Position numbers and translations under genes: made by a program
Part shown: piece after piece, positions 24,711 to 32,845 of the stretch
Numbering within the stretch: position 1 is the first letter of the stretch
Layout: every line of letters begins with the position of its first letter
NCBI GenBank assembly: GCA_020639075.1
Contig: JACKHI010000002.1
Span: forward strand, 124,001 to 188,000
Origin: Phycisphaerales bacterium
Lineage (GTDB): Bacteria > Planctomycetota > Phycisphaerae > UBA1845 > UTPLA1
Reading direction: 5' to 3'
DNA length: 64,000 bases
Notes under the pieces: model-generated
What the model saw: the letters and a program-made list of their open reading frames with translations, nothing else
Told to the model about the DNA's origin: nothing
The model's database searches: none

Positions 24711-24857
24711 ATGCCCGTCGGTTCTGGAAGTACTGGATGGCAACTCCGACCAGAGGCGACCTTGATTGCTGTCATCGCTCTGACCATAATCAGCATCCTT
24801 CTCGCGATAGTTGTTTCAGGGATTGTTGCAGGACGAAGAGTAGGAGTTCTATCGTAA
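24711..24857 (+). CDS. Small single-helix membrane protein (element cargo 2)
   Basis: An ATG frame of 48 residues: a polar N-terminus (MPVGSGSTGWQLRPE), one long membrane helix (TLIAVIALTIISILLAIVV, then SGIVAG) and a basic end (RRVGVLS). It starts 36 bp after cargo 1 on the same strand. The right subterminal repeat (24810-24832) lies inside the coding sequence, encoding VVSGIVAG. The ribosome site is weak, so the call rests on the well-formed transmembrane pattern. Confidence 0.4.
   Translation: MPVGSGSTGWQLRPEATLIAVIALTIISILLAIVVSGIVAGRRVGVLS
24810..24832 (+). repeat. Right subterminal repeat of the mini-element
   Basis: This 23-bp copy of the unit at 24166-24188 has one mismatch and the same orientation. 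It ends 52 bp before the right tRNA repeat, almost mirroring the 49-bp distance on the left. Confidence 0.6.
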
Positions 24858-24887
24858 GTTAATTCTTGATAAGCTATTACGATTTTG

Positions 24888-24974
24888 GGAGAGGTGTCCG
24901 AGTGGCTGAAGGTGCATGCTTGGAAAGCATGTGTACGGTAACACGTACCGGGGGTTCGAATCCCCCCCTCTCCG
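24888..24974 (+). tRNA. tRNA-Ser (GGA)
   Basis: This is an 87-nt class II tRNA with acceptor GGAGAGG/CCTCTCC, anticodon stem CATGC/GCATG around TTGGAAA (anticodon GGA), a long variable arm and T-loop TTCGAAT. The discriminator is G and no CCA is encoded. It is the intact end of the integrated element. Its upstream promoter region is element DNA. Confidence 0.95.
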
Positions 24975-25030
24975 TTTATTCACATGTCAATGCCTCGGTT
25001 TCCACGAGGCCGCAGGATTGTCCGTCATGT

Positions 25031-25900
25031 TCAGGGGGTCGGCTTCCAATGCGCGATGGGAAACTCGTCTTCCCCGAGAATGAGCGTGCATGGACCGGCG
25101 CCGCATTGGTTGAACGTGTCAGTCCACGTATCGAATTCGAAACCGCTGAGTGAACCGGGGTCGAACGTGATGCGCGTCCCGGTCTTCATTTCCGCAATGA
25201 ATGCGAACCCGCTCGCGACGTCGAAGCTGACGTTCTGGGTGGTTCCGTTGAGCGGATTCTCGCCGCCGGCGGCCGGCAACGTCAGCCATTCGGGCGCCTC
25301 AATCGTAATGCTGTTCCAGAAGCCGGCGAGCAGCGGCTCGGTATTGCCGACGCTCACGATCATCGTCGGCATGCGCTGGTAGACGAGCTCGACGTTCTTA
25401 TCCGAATCCATGACCAATGTTGCGACGCCGGCCTCGGGCATCGAGACGGGATCGCCTTCGAAGCGAAGAAACTCGACGCGGTCCTTGCCGCCCAGCTCGA
25501 AGGCTTCGCGATCATCCGCGCTCGTGAACCGGCTTTGCGTGCCCATGGATTCAAATGCGATGATCGTGACCATCTTGCCGGCCTCGACCTGAAATTCGTT
25601 GACGTCCGGGTCGGACGCACCGCCGCGCTTGTTGTCGAAGTTCCCGTTGTTGAACGGGGCGTTGGTTCTCGTGAACAGCTCATCGCCGATGAAAATGTGG
25701 GCCTCCATGGCCCGGCAGAAGAACTCCGCTTCCGGATCGAGACCTCGACAACCATTGAGACTGCGCAGCGTGACTGTCAGCTTGTGGCGTCCGCTGGAAT
25801 TCGTCGGGCCGGGCATACCGTTCGACGTCGTATTCTGGGGGCATTCGCTACCCATTGTCGCAATGAGGACCATGATGCCGAGGAGCCTAGTTCGATGCAT
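25031..25900 (-). CDS. Exported protein of unknown function
   Basis: This 289-residue protein has a signal peptide (LLGIMVLIATMGSEC). Cys is near the cleavage point but the preceding residues do not make a good lipobox. The mature part is β-rich with no domain I recognise. It contains two Cys pairs (NGCRG...EFFCR and NQCGAGPC) that may form disulfides. The ATG at 25900 was chosen because the signal peptide begins there. It lies just downstream of the divergent tRNA-Ser region and is read toward it. Confidence 0.65.
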   Translation of the reverse strand: MHRTRLLGIMVLIATMGSECPQNTTSNGMPGPTNSSGRHKLTVTLRSLNGCRGLDPEAEFFCRAMEAHIFIGDELFTRTNAPFNNGNFDNKRGGASDPDVNEFQVEAGKMVTIIAFESMGTQSRFTSADDREAFELGGKDRVEFLRFEGDPVSMPEAGVATLVMDSDKNVELVYQRMPTMIVSVGNTEPLLAGFWNSITIEAPEWLTLPAAGGENPLNGTTQNVSFDVASGFAFIAEMKTGTRITFDPGSLSGFEFDTWTDTFNQCGAGPCTLILGEDEFPIAHWKPTP

Positions 25901-26040
25901 AACGATCGATCTCCGGTATGGCGAGGTTTCAAAACGCGGTCGATGATTGGACCGACAGGCCTGAGCGCTTCGAGTCGTCGGATGATCGCAACACACGTCG
26001 GCATTAATTTTACCCAATCGTCGTCGGTCCTCGCAAGCAG

Positions 26041-26517
26041 TCATGGCTGATGGTGGCAAATCAATTCCAGCGTGTTGCCTTCGGGGTCCTTGATGAACAG
26101 GGCTCGGGCGTTGAGGGCGGGGAATTCGCTCGTTTGAGGGTTCAGGCCGGCGTCGGTGAGTTTTTTGCGCCAGCTGTCATAGCCTTCGGGAGGTATCTCG
26201 AACGCAAGATGGTTGAGTGTCGAACGTGTGACATCGTGACCGACGAGGCGGGTGCGGGCGAAGACGTGTCGCTTGTGGTCGATGAGGACGAGCAATTGAG
26301 GATGGCCGTGCCGGCCGAGTGGCGTGTCGATTTCGGCGATCGTGAGGAAGCTGATCGTGGGTTCGCCGTCGGGATCGGGTTCGGGGCCAGTTTCGTGGCA
26401 GGCTTCGGCGAAGAGGGGGAAGCCGAGGATCCTCGTGTAGAAGTCGCGCATCGTGGGAATGTCGCGAACGCTGAGGACGACTTCGGCGACGGTGGTGATG
26501 GGGGGAATACTCGTCAT
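26041..26517 (-). CDS. VOC superfamily (glyoxalase/dioxygenase-like) protein
   Basis: This 158-residue protein has the vicinal-oxygen-chelate fold, with the paired motif VVLSVRDIPTMRDFYTRILGFPL in the first half and LNHLAFEI...FIKDPEGNTLELI in the second. Possible metal ligands are the His of LNHLAF and the Glu of LELI. Substrates of this superfamily range from glyoxalase adducts to antibiotics and cannot be assigned here. ATG 26517 gives a start at the usual distance before the first β-strand. Confidence 0.85.
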   Translation of the reverse strand: MTSIPPITTVAEVVLSVRDIPTMRDFYTRILGFPLFAEACHETGPEPDPDGEPTISFLTIAEIDTPLGRHGHPQLLVLIDHKRHVFARTRLVGHDVTRSTLNHLAFEIPPEGYDSWRKKLTDAGLNPQTSEFPALNARALFIKDPEGNTLELICHHQP

Positions 26518-27101
26518 GATTGCGTATCGCTGATCATCCAGCCAGCCAGTGAGTGTGTTTCTTTTTTTTCCGGCGGCCTCGGCGGTCACCTGGATACACC
26601 CGACTCGAACTCAGCCGCGGCGTTTTTTTTCCGTGCAAACGGCCGCAAACTGTCGCAAACGCTCGCAAATTCGAGCGACTACGGCCAGTGGACAATTGCG
26701 GCGTTTGGGCAACTTGCCGGCAACGGTCCATTGTAGGCCTTGTCCGGCGCCTCGTCGCATAGGGCGACGAGTCTCGCTTGTGTGCTGGAGGTACAATTCG
26801 ATGCGGGAAGATGTGTAACGCCGTTTCAGGGCTTTCACTTCAGGGGGAGGCGGCGAACCCAGGGTGGCGCTCTGACCGCTGTCGCGGTCTTCGCTGACCC
26901 TGGGCTTGCCTGTTGCACGCTTTCAGCGTGTTGGGGAAACGGCGTGTCGGATAGAGGGCGTGCGCCGAGTTGGCGCGCGGTGCGAGTGCGGTCGCTTAGG
27001 TTGATTTGTGCGTCCGACCAGAAGGGGCGACGCTTGCTGTGAACGCCCGGCGAGCCGACTGATTTTCAGTAACCGTTTGAGAACAGAATTGTCGGTCTGA
27101 C
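26518..27101. other. Intergenic region with repeats, no gene
   Basis: No coding sequence is supported. It has T-runs near 26560 and 26622, a stretch of short GCAAA-containing repeats (CGCAAACTGTCGCAAACGCT) near 26640-26672 that resembles 53856-53878, and REP-like copy B. Confidence 0.55.
26819..26930 (+). repeat. REP-like dispersed palindromic repeat, copy B
   Basis: The blocks are CCGTTTCAGGGCTT, CGAACCCAGGGT, inner stem GACCGC-TGTC-GCGGTC (26874-26889), ACCCTGGGCTT and CACGC-TTTCA-GCGTG. CCCAGGGT and ACCCTGGG pair as an outer stem, so the element folds as nested hairpins. This is the best-preserved copy. Confidence 0.65.
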
Positions 27102-28877
27102 TCAGACGCCAAGTGATCGTTGGATCCATGGGCCGATGTCGTTGCCGGCGATGGCGTCGTCGCGGTTGATGTCGGAGAGGGTTGAGCCGGCGCCGCTCAA
27201 GACGTCAGCGACGAATTGGGGGAGGTCGGCGGCGTTGATCAAGCCGTCGCCGTTTAAGTCGCCGAGGAGGTCGCACCCTTCTTCGGCATTGTCGAGGGTG
27301 CATCGTTCCAGTGCGCCGATGTCGACGGTTGCGATGGCGTCGGCATCGCCATCCTTGATGCGCGGGTTGCCGGCGGCGTCGAATTCGGAGTCAAGAGGAA
27401 GGGCGGCGTTGTCGCCGTCGTCGAGGGCGGGGGAGTCAAGGCGAAGCGTGTAGTCGTTGTCGGCGATTGTGAGCGGGTCGCCGTCCGGACCAGTCTCGTC
27501 CGAGAATCCGGGCGCAACGTTCAATGCGTTGCCGGCGAGGGAGCCGTCCCAGTCCTCGATGATGCTGTTCGAGATTGTGTAGAGGGGATCGCCGGAGAGG
27601 AAGTCGCGCACGCCGCCGAAGAAGTTGCGGTCCAGATTGCCCCAGACAATCGAGTTCTGAACCGTGAAGACGGCATCCTGTGAGAGCAGCGCCGGCCAGA
27701 TGATGAAAACAGGAATGCCCGGGATTTCGTTGTGAGCGATCGTGCAATTGATGACATTGATATCCGTTCGGATGCCTACGATGGCGCCGTTGTTCCCCGT
27801 GATCAGGCAGGAGATGACGTCGATCGATGTGATCGGTTGATTGCTGTCGAAATTGAATGCGTGGATGGCGCCGCCGCCGTCTTCATCGCCGCGATTGCCG
27901 ACGAAGGTACAGCGTTCGATTCGGGCCGCCGACTGGCTGATGCCGATGGCGCCGCCGCCGTTGGTCTTGTTGTTGAAGAATCGGCAATCGACGACGAGGT
28001 TGTCACCGCGATTGAGTGAGATGCCGCCGCCGGAGTTCGCGCCGATGACGCCGATGCCGCCTCGGAACTCGCAATTCCGGATCGATGTGGCATTGCCGAT
28101 TCCAGAGAAGGGAATGAGCGGACCGCAGTAGATACCGCAGCCGCTGCCGCCGATGTTGTTTTCGAACATGCAGTTGCGGATGTCCGCGGCGGTCGTGCCG
28201 AACACAGCGACGCCGGCACCGAAATCGGCGCCAATGTTCTCATGAAACATGCACGCATCGATCAGCGGGGCCCCGTCGACGACGGCGATTCCGCCGCCGC
28301 CCCATTCGGAGCGTCCGCGTTCGAAGCGGCAATTTCGAATCGTCGGATTGCCGCCGAGGATGACGAGATTGGCGCCGACGCGTTCCTCGAGCAATCCGCT
28401 GCTGACGTACCCGTGTTGCAGGATGAAGCCGTCGAGCATCGTCGAGGCGCTGCAACTATTTGCTCGGACGACGTGCAACGTATTGTTGTTCTGGCCTGTC
28501 CAACCTCCGAACTGGTTCAGGGGGCCGTCGTCGTTGTTCAGATCGCCGTTGAGGATCGTCGGGTTTGCTTCGCGATCTCGGTCGAGCAAGGAACCGCCGC
28601 CGTCGGGAAAACCGCCGAGGAGTTGGACGCCGTCGACGAGTTCGAATGAGAGCGTCTTGTCCAGCGTGCCGCGGTCGGCGCGATAGTCGCCAGTTGCGAC
28701 GTGGATGGCGTCGATGGATGAATCGAGGCGGGCGGCGTCGAGGGCGTCCTGGAGATCCGTGAAGGCGGAGGACCAGGTGAGACCGTCGCCGGGGGCGGGG
28801 GCGGAGTCGTCAACGAAAATGGTGGATGCAGCGCATGGAATGGCGCATGCGAGGATGAAAATCAGGCTCAGGCGCAT
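27102..28877 (-). CDS. Exported right-handed β-helix protein with dockerin-like C-terminus
   Basis: This 591-residue protein has a signal peptide (LIFILACAIPCAAS). The N-terminal FVDDSAPAPGDGLTWSSAF-DLQDAL segment typifies bacterial parallel β-helix proteins. Repeated IRNC.F.....GGG / IDAC.F / VDCRF rungs follow through residue 400, and a 'choice-of-anchor Q'-like end (SPALDDGDN). The C-terminus holds GDLNGDGLINAADLPQFV and SDINRDDAIAGNDIGPWI, a dockerin-like Ca-binding pair. It is probably a polysaccharide-binding or surface protein. No catalytic residues are assignable. Confidence 0.88.
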   Translation of the reverse strand: MRLSLIFILACAIPCAASTIFVDDSAPAPGDGLTWSSAFTDLQDALDAARLDSSIDAIHVATGDYRADRGTLDKTLSFELVDGVQLLGGFPDGGGSLLDRDREANPTILNGDLNNDDGPLNQFGGWTGQNNNTLHVVRANSCSASTMLDGFILQHGYVSSGLLEERVGANLVILGGNPTIRNCRFERGRSEWGGGGIAVVDGAPLIDACMFHENIGADFGAGVAVFGTTAADIRNCMFENNIGGSGCGIYCGPLIPFSGIGNATSIRNCEFRGGIGVIGANSGGGISLNRGDNLVVDCRFFNNKTNGGGAIGISQSAARIERCTFVGNRGDEDGGGAIHAFNFDSNQPITSIDVISCLITGNNGAIVGIRTDINVINCTIAHNEIPGIPVFIIWPALLSQDAVFTVQNSIVWGNLDRNFFGGVRDFLSGDPLYTISNSIIEDWDGSLAGNALNVAPGFSDETGPDGDPLTIADNDYTLRLDSPALDDGDNAALPLDSEFDAAGNPRIKDGDADAIATVDIGALERCTLDNAEEGCDLLGDLNGDGLINAADLPQFVADVLSGAGSTLSDINRDDAIAGNDIGPWIQRSLGV

Positions 28878-28936
28878 GGACTACTTCCCTTTCGATCACT
28901 GGAGGGCTCTGTGTCGAATGTCGCAAACGAGTCGGA

Positions 28937-29389
28937 TCATTGCGTTCGGGGATCGGCATTTTTGGAGGGACTGTCGCTCCGTGCAACGATTTCGCCGCAT
29001 TCCGGGCAGATGCCGGATTCGTTGCCGGTGAGGTCGTATTCGCACAGCGGGCATCGCGGGGCGTCGTCGATCGGCTTTCGTCGAAGGTTCCAGGCGATTC
29101 GGCGTATGAAGAGGAAGAGGAGTGGGTAATAGGCAAGATTGACGAAGAGGACGCCAGGATGCGTCGCGTTTCGAGGCCAGCCCGTGAGCCGGTAACAAAG
29201 CCACGCGGCATGGCACAATCCGATTCCAGCGATCTCGACCACGCGTTCGACGAAAGGGTCGGGATTTCTATTCCTGACGAGCGGATAAAGTGCCGTTGCG
29301 ACACCATATGACGCTGCTCCGAAAATCAGGCCGATCAAAATGAACGTTCCGATCGACAAGCGTTGATGTGGGCTACGCAGCGAGCGCAT
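28937..29389 (-). CDS. Membrane protein with C-terminal zinc ribbon
   Basis: About 150 residues: three membrane segments (FILIGLIFGAASYGVATALY, a middle one, and VLFVNLAYYPLLFLFI) are followed by a cytosolic zinc ribbon C-P-L-C-E-Y-D-L-T-G ... C-P-E-C-G. Its start overlaps the end of the next upstream gene by 17 bp. It shares the ribbon type with the genes at 29373 and 18980, so they form a small paralogous set of unknown function. Confidence 0.7.
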   Translation of the reverse strand: MRSLRSPHQRLSIGTFILIGLIFGAASYGVATALYPLVRNRNPDPFVERVVEIAGIGLCHAAWLCYRLTGWPRNATHPGVLFVNLAYYPLLFLFIRRIAWNLRRKPIDDAPRCPLCEYDLTGNESGICPECGEIVARSDSPSKNADPRTQ

Positions 29390-29840
29390 GTCGATGTCCG
29401 CATTCTGGGCAGTTCGGCGATTGGGCACCCTTTAGATCATACCCGCAATTGGCGCAGGCGCCGGCCCGCGCCCAAATTCGTCGTCGTCGGACCTTGAAAT
29501 GCATGATGGACCAGGGCAGGGCGAGAGCGATGAAGATCGGCCAGTAGGGGAGGATGAAGCGCGTCTGGCGATCGGATTGCTTCCATGCCGGGAGGAGAAA
29601 GTAGCCAAATGTATATTTGGAGCCGCGGATCGTGGACCAGCCCGAGGCGTTGTCAGCGACGCTGTAGGTGACGATTTCATTGGGATAGACGGTCGATTCG
29701 TGATTCACTTTGAGGCCGCCCTGGCCAAAAATCATCGTCGTGTGCGAGCTCGTCCAGACGAGTTGGCGGACGGCGGTGACGATGGTCCATGCCAGAAGGG
29801 CGATGAGGAGGGCGAGGAGCGTGTGGCGGAGGCGCGGCAT
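29373..29840 (-). CDS. Membrane protein with C-terminal zinc ribbon
   Basis: This 155-residue protein has an N-terminal helix (TLLALLIALLAWTIVTAV), an extracytoplasmic loop of about 65 residues, a second helix (YWPIFIALALPWSIMHF), a basic segment KVRRRR and then C-A-N-C-G-Y-D-L-K-G...C-P-E-C-G. It is co-transcribed with the overlapping downstream zinc-ribbon gene. ATG 29840 was chosen because it precedes the first helix directly. Confidence 0.7.
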   Translation of the reverse strand: MPRLRHTLLALLIALLAWTIVTAVRQLVWTSSHTTMIFGQGGLKVNHESTVYPNEIVTYSVADNASGWSTIRGSKYTFGYFLLPAWKQSDRQTRFILPYWPIFIALALPWSIMHFKVRRRRIWARAGACANCGYDLKGAQSPNCPECGHRHALAA

Positions 29841-30055
29841 GGAGACATCATAGGGGGATTCTGAATGGCCGCATGTCCACAGTGGGGAATTGGGTGAGAG
29901 CGAGCGGGCCCCGGCCTCTGGGCTTATTAAAAACACACGTGAGGATCATCATCCGCTAATGCGGCCGCGCCAAGAATACGCGCTCAATAAACCATCCGGC
30001 CCCGGCGTTTGGTTGCGCGGGTGCGGGGCGGGCGGCATGTCGTGGAGGACGATCC

Positions 30056-31858
30056 ATGGGCGTTGCGACTCAATCCGATCCGTTTCGAATCGACTTTGAG
30101 GTTGGCGGGGCATTCCGGCGGGCAGCGTTGGGCGCGTCCAGGGGGATCGTCGAGGGGGTGCTCGGTCTATCGCGACTGAAAGTAACGTATGCGAACATCG
30201 TGGCGAATCGCGGTACGCAGTCTTTCGAGGCGGCTGCACTAGAGGAGTTGGGAGTCTGTTGTCGGACGCCGGATGCGGATCTTGCAAATGTGCCGGTCGA
30301 AGGCGCTGTCGTTGTCGTGGCCAATCATCCGTTCGGCGGCGTCGAAGGGTTGATGCTGACGGCGATGCTCCGGCGCGTGCGGCCGGACGTGAAGATCATC
30401 TCAAATACGCTGCTCGGACGGATTCCCGAGTTGCATGAGACGCAGATTTTTGTGGACGTGTTCGGCGGGGCGGATGTCGTGCGTCGGAACGCAGCGGCGA
30501 TGCGCAAGGCGCTGGAGTGGGTCCGCGCGGGGCATTGCCTGGCGGTTTTTCCGGCGGGGGAGGTGTCTCATTATTCGCTGCAAGATCGCGTCGTGACGGA
30601 TTCGCCGTGGAGCGAGTCGATCACCCGGCTGATCGGAAAAGCGCGGGCGACGGTTGTGCCGGTCTATTTCGACGGTCGCAACAGCCGGCTGTTCCAGGCG
30701 GCGGGGCTTGTGCATCCGCGATTGCGCACGGCGATGCTCGCGCACGAAGTGTATAACAGGGACCGGCGGAATGTCCTTGCGCGGATCGGCCGGCCGATTC
30801 GATATGATCAGCTCGAGAAATTTCAGACGCAGGCGGAGCGGACGGCCTATTTGCGGTTGCGAACTTACTTGTTGCGAAGCGGCGTCGAGTCGGCGTCAGA
30901 TCACAGCTCCTCGGCGTCGGCAGTTGCGGCGATGTCGCCGATCGCCCCGCCAGAATCGCATTGCGGAATCGTGCAGGATGTCGTGCGGCTGGGGGAGTCG
31001 AAGCGGCTGTTGTCGAGCGGGGCGTTCGACGTGTATTACGCCGAACCGGGGGGATTGCCGCACTTGCTACCGGAGATCGGTCGTCTGCGGGAAGTGACAT
31101 TCCGCGCAGTGGGCGAGGGTTCGGGTCTGCCACGGGATCTCGATCGATACGACGCATATTACCATCATTTGTTCGTGTGGCATCGCGACGAGCAGAAGCT
31201 CGTCGGTGCGTATCGCATGGGGCGGACGGATGACATTCTCGCGGCATACGGCGTGAAGGGGCTCTACACGAATTCGCTGTTCCGTTTCAGGGAGCGGCTG
31301 ATGCGGGAGATGGGGCCGGCCCTGGAATTGGGGCGATCATTCGTTGTGAAGGAGTATCAGAAGACCTATTCGCCGCTGTTATTGTTATGGAAGGGAATCG
31401 CGGCGTATCTCGTGGCGAACCCGAGGTATCGTTCGCTGTTCGGGGCTGTGAGCATCAGCGACGACTATCACAGCATGACCAAGCAGTTGTTGATGGCGTT
31501 TCTCAAGTCGCGAGAACAGGAATCAGGCCTCGCTCGGCTGGCGCGGCCGAAGAATCCGCCTCGGCGGAAGCGTTCGCTGGATCTGGATCCGGAATTGATC
31601 GCGATGGCGGCGCCTGACTTGAAGGACGTCGATCAGCTCATCAGCGAGATTGAGCGCGACGGCAAACCGATGCCGGTGTTGCTAAGGCAGTATCTGAAGC
31701 TGAACGGTAAGCTGCTGGGTTTCAATGTCGATCCGGCATTCGGCAATGTGCTCGACGGGTTGATTCTGGTGCAGCTCGATCGATTGGAGCGTGCGACGCT
31801 GGACAAGTACATGGGCCGCGCCGGGGCCAGCATGTTTCGGTCGCATCGCGGAACTTAG
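30056..31858 (+). CDS. OlsF-like bifunctional acyltransferase (PlsC-type plus GNAT/OlsB-type)
   Basis: This 600-residue protein has an N-terminal glycerophospholipid O-acyltransferase-like domain (VVVANHPFGGVEG at residues 84-98, FPAGEVS near 165). The C-terminal half, from about residue 310, resembles OlsB/'hemolysin-like' N-acyltransferases (GAYRMGRTDDIL, ELGRSFVVKEYQ). The same fusion in Serratia OlsF makes ornithine lipids, so a role in aminolipid synthesis is plausible. The acidic residue of the usual His...Asp motif is Glu97. GGAGG precedes the ATG by 7-8 nt. No other lipid gene is adjacent. Confidence 0.78.
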   Translation: MGVATQSDPFRIDFEVGGAFRRAALGASRGIVEGVLGLSRLKVTYANIVANRGTQSFEAAALEELGVCCRTPDADLANVPVEGAVVVVANHPFGGVEGLMLTAMLRRVRPDVKIISNTLLGRIPELHETQIFVDVFGGADVVRRNAAAMRKALEWVRAGHCLAVFPAGEVSHYSLQDRVVTDSPWSESITRLIGKARATVVPVYFDGRNSRLFQAAGLVHPRLRTAMLAHEVYNRDRRNVLARIGRPIRYDQLEKFQTQAERTAYLRLRTYLLRSGVESASDHSSSASAVAAMSPIAPPESHCGIVQDVVRLGESKRLLSSGAFDVYYAEPGGLPHLLPEIGRLREVTFRAVGEGSGLPRDLDRYDAYYHHLFVWHRDEQKLVGAYRMGRTDDILAAYGVKGLYTNSLFRFRERLMREMGPALELGRSFVVKEYQKTYSPLLLLWKGIAAYLVANPRYRSLFGAVSISDDYHSMTKQLLMAFLKSREQESGLARLARPKNPPRRKRSLDLDPELIAMAAPDLKDVDQLISEIERDGKPMPVLLRQYLKLNGKLLGFNVDPAFGNVLDGLILVQLDRLERATLDKYMGRAGASMFRSHRGT

Positions 31859-31925
31859 GCGCTCAGTGCGTTCGCACGGACTTCAGGGCTTCGCCGATGC
31901 GACTGCCCAAAAATAGCTAGATGAA

Positions 31926-32471
31926 TCAGTTTTCGGTTGCAGGTTGTGATGCCGCGGGCTTCCTGCCCGCGATGACATCGTCTTCGTTCGTCGCGAAGGG
32001 CGTTCCCTTGGGTGGGAGCGGGTTGTGGGGGACGACGAGACGACCGCAATCGGGACAGATCGTCGGCTTCTTGATGCCGAGGTTCTCGTTCATCAAGACG
32101 TAAGTTGGGATGAGTTTTTGCTTACCGTCTTTCGTCCAATAGCACTTTTCGGCGGGGTAGCCGGTTTTCTTCTTGCTGAACGGTGAGTCGATGGGGATGG
32201 ACTCGCCGACTTCGGGTTTGTGCTGAAACGTCTCCAGGGTTTCGGAGCAGATATACATAATGGGCGGAGGGTCGAGCGGCGTCGGTTCGACGGTGTACAT
32301 CGTCTGGTAGGCCAGATAGACCGCGGTTGCGAGCAGCACCATCGCGACAACGATGCCCCAAACGCCGGACAGGGGGCTGGGCTTGGCGGAATCGACCTGA
32401 TCAGGAGGTGCAGACGCAACGGAGTCGCCGGTTTTGTTCTGTTCAGTGTCGATCGGAGTCTCTGCAGCCAC
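31926..32471 (-). CDS. Single-helix membrane protein of unknown function
   Basis: This 181-residue protein has an acidic/Pro-rich N-terminus, one membrane helix (VWGIVVAMVLLATAVYLAY, residues 37-55) and a soluble C-terminal domain with scattered cysteines (MYICSETLETF, AEKCYWTKDGK, TICPDCGRLVVPHNP). The YICSETLE...CPDCG pattern may bind zinc. I recognise no characterised family. It sits between the acyltransferase and the bat operon as a single minus-strand gene. Confidence 0.65.
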   Translation of the reverse strand: MAAETPIDTEQNKTGDSVASAPPDQVDSAKPSPLSGVWGIVVAMVLLATAVYLAYQTMYTVEPTPLDPPPIMYICSETLETFQHKPEVGESIPIDSPFSKKKTGYPAEKCYWTKDGKQKLIPTYVLMNENLGIKKPTICPDCGRLVVPHNPLPPKGTPFATNEDDVIAGRKPAASQPATEN

Positions 32472-32845
32472 GGAAGCACCTCCTGCCTCTCGGCATCTGC
32501 ATCATAACGACGGGCCCGGGAGGTTTCCATAGCCGCTCGATTCGATTCAATCGGTTGGGTTCGGCCGGCGTTAGGGATGCAATTGCCCGGCTCTCAGGCT
32601 TGTGAATACCGGGCGGAACGGAGTATCGAATCGAGCGCCGTTGCGGTTGCACGTATTCACTTTCCCGAGCCGTTGTGCGGGGCTCAAGTGCGACCGGCAA
32701 TTCCGTGTGCGCTCGATCGGAGACTTCGGCGCGCGAGGTGTATGCGCTTCTCCGCTCTTTGGCGATCATCATTCGAAGAAGCCACGGGTTCCTTCGACTT
32801 CGAACGGCTGTGGATCCGTCGAGCCCCGAGCGCCTGTAGTGGATG
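32472..32845. other. Intergenic region downstream of batE
   Basis: 374 bp follow the end of the bat operon. I see no coding sequence, repeat or clear terminator hairpin with a T-run. Confidence 0.4.

Larger units (their letters stand above)
24076..24926. mobile_element. Minimal non-autonomous tRNA-Ser-integrated element (809-bp period)
   Basis: The 42-bp direct repeats bound DNA visibly AT-richer than its flanks. The intact tRNA is at the right end, so the element would have supplied a new promoter and 5' half for the tRNA and left the old 5' half at 24076. Near-identical 23-bp repeats lie about 50 bp inside each end. The cargo is two very small membrane-protein genes on the plus strand. There is no integrase, so it would need one in trans or be a deletion remnant. 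Confidence 0.7.
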
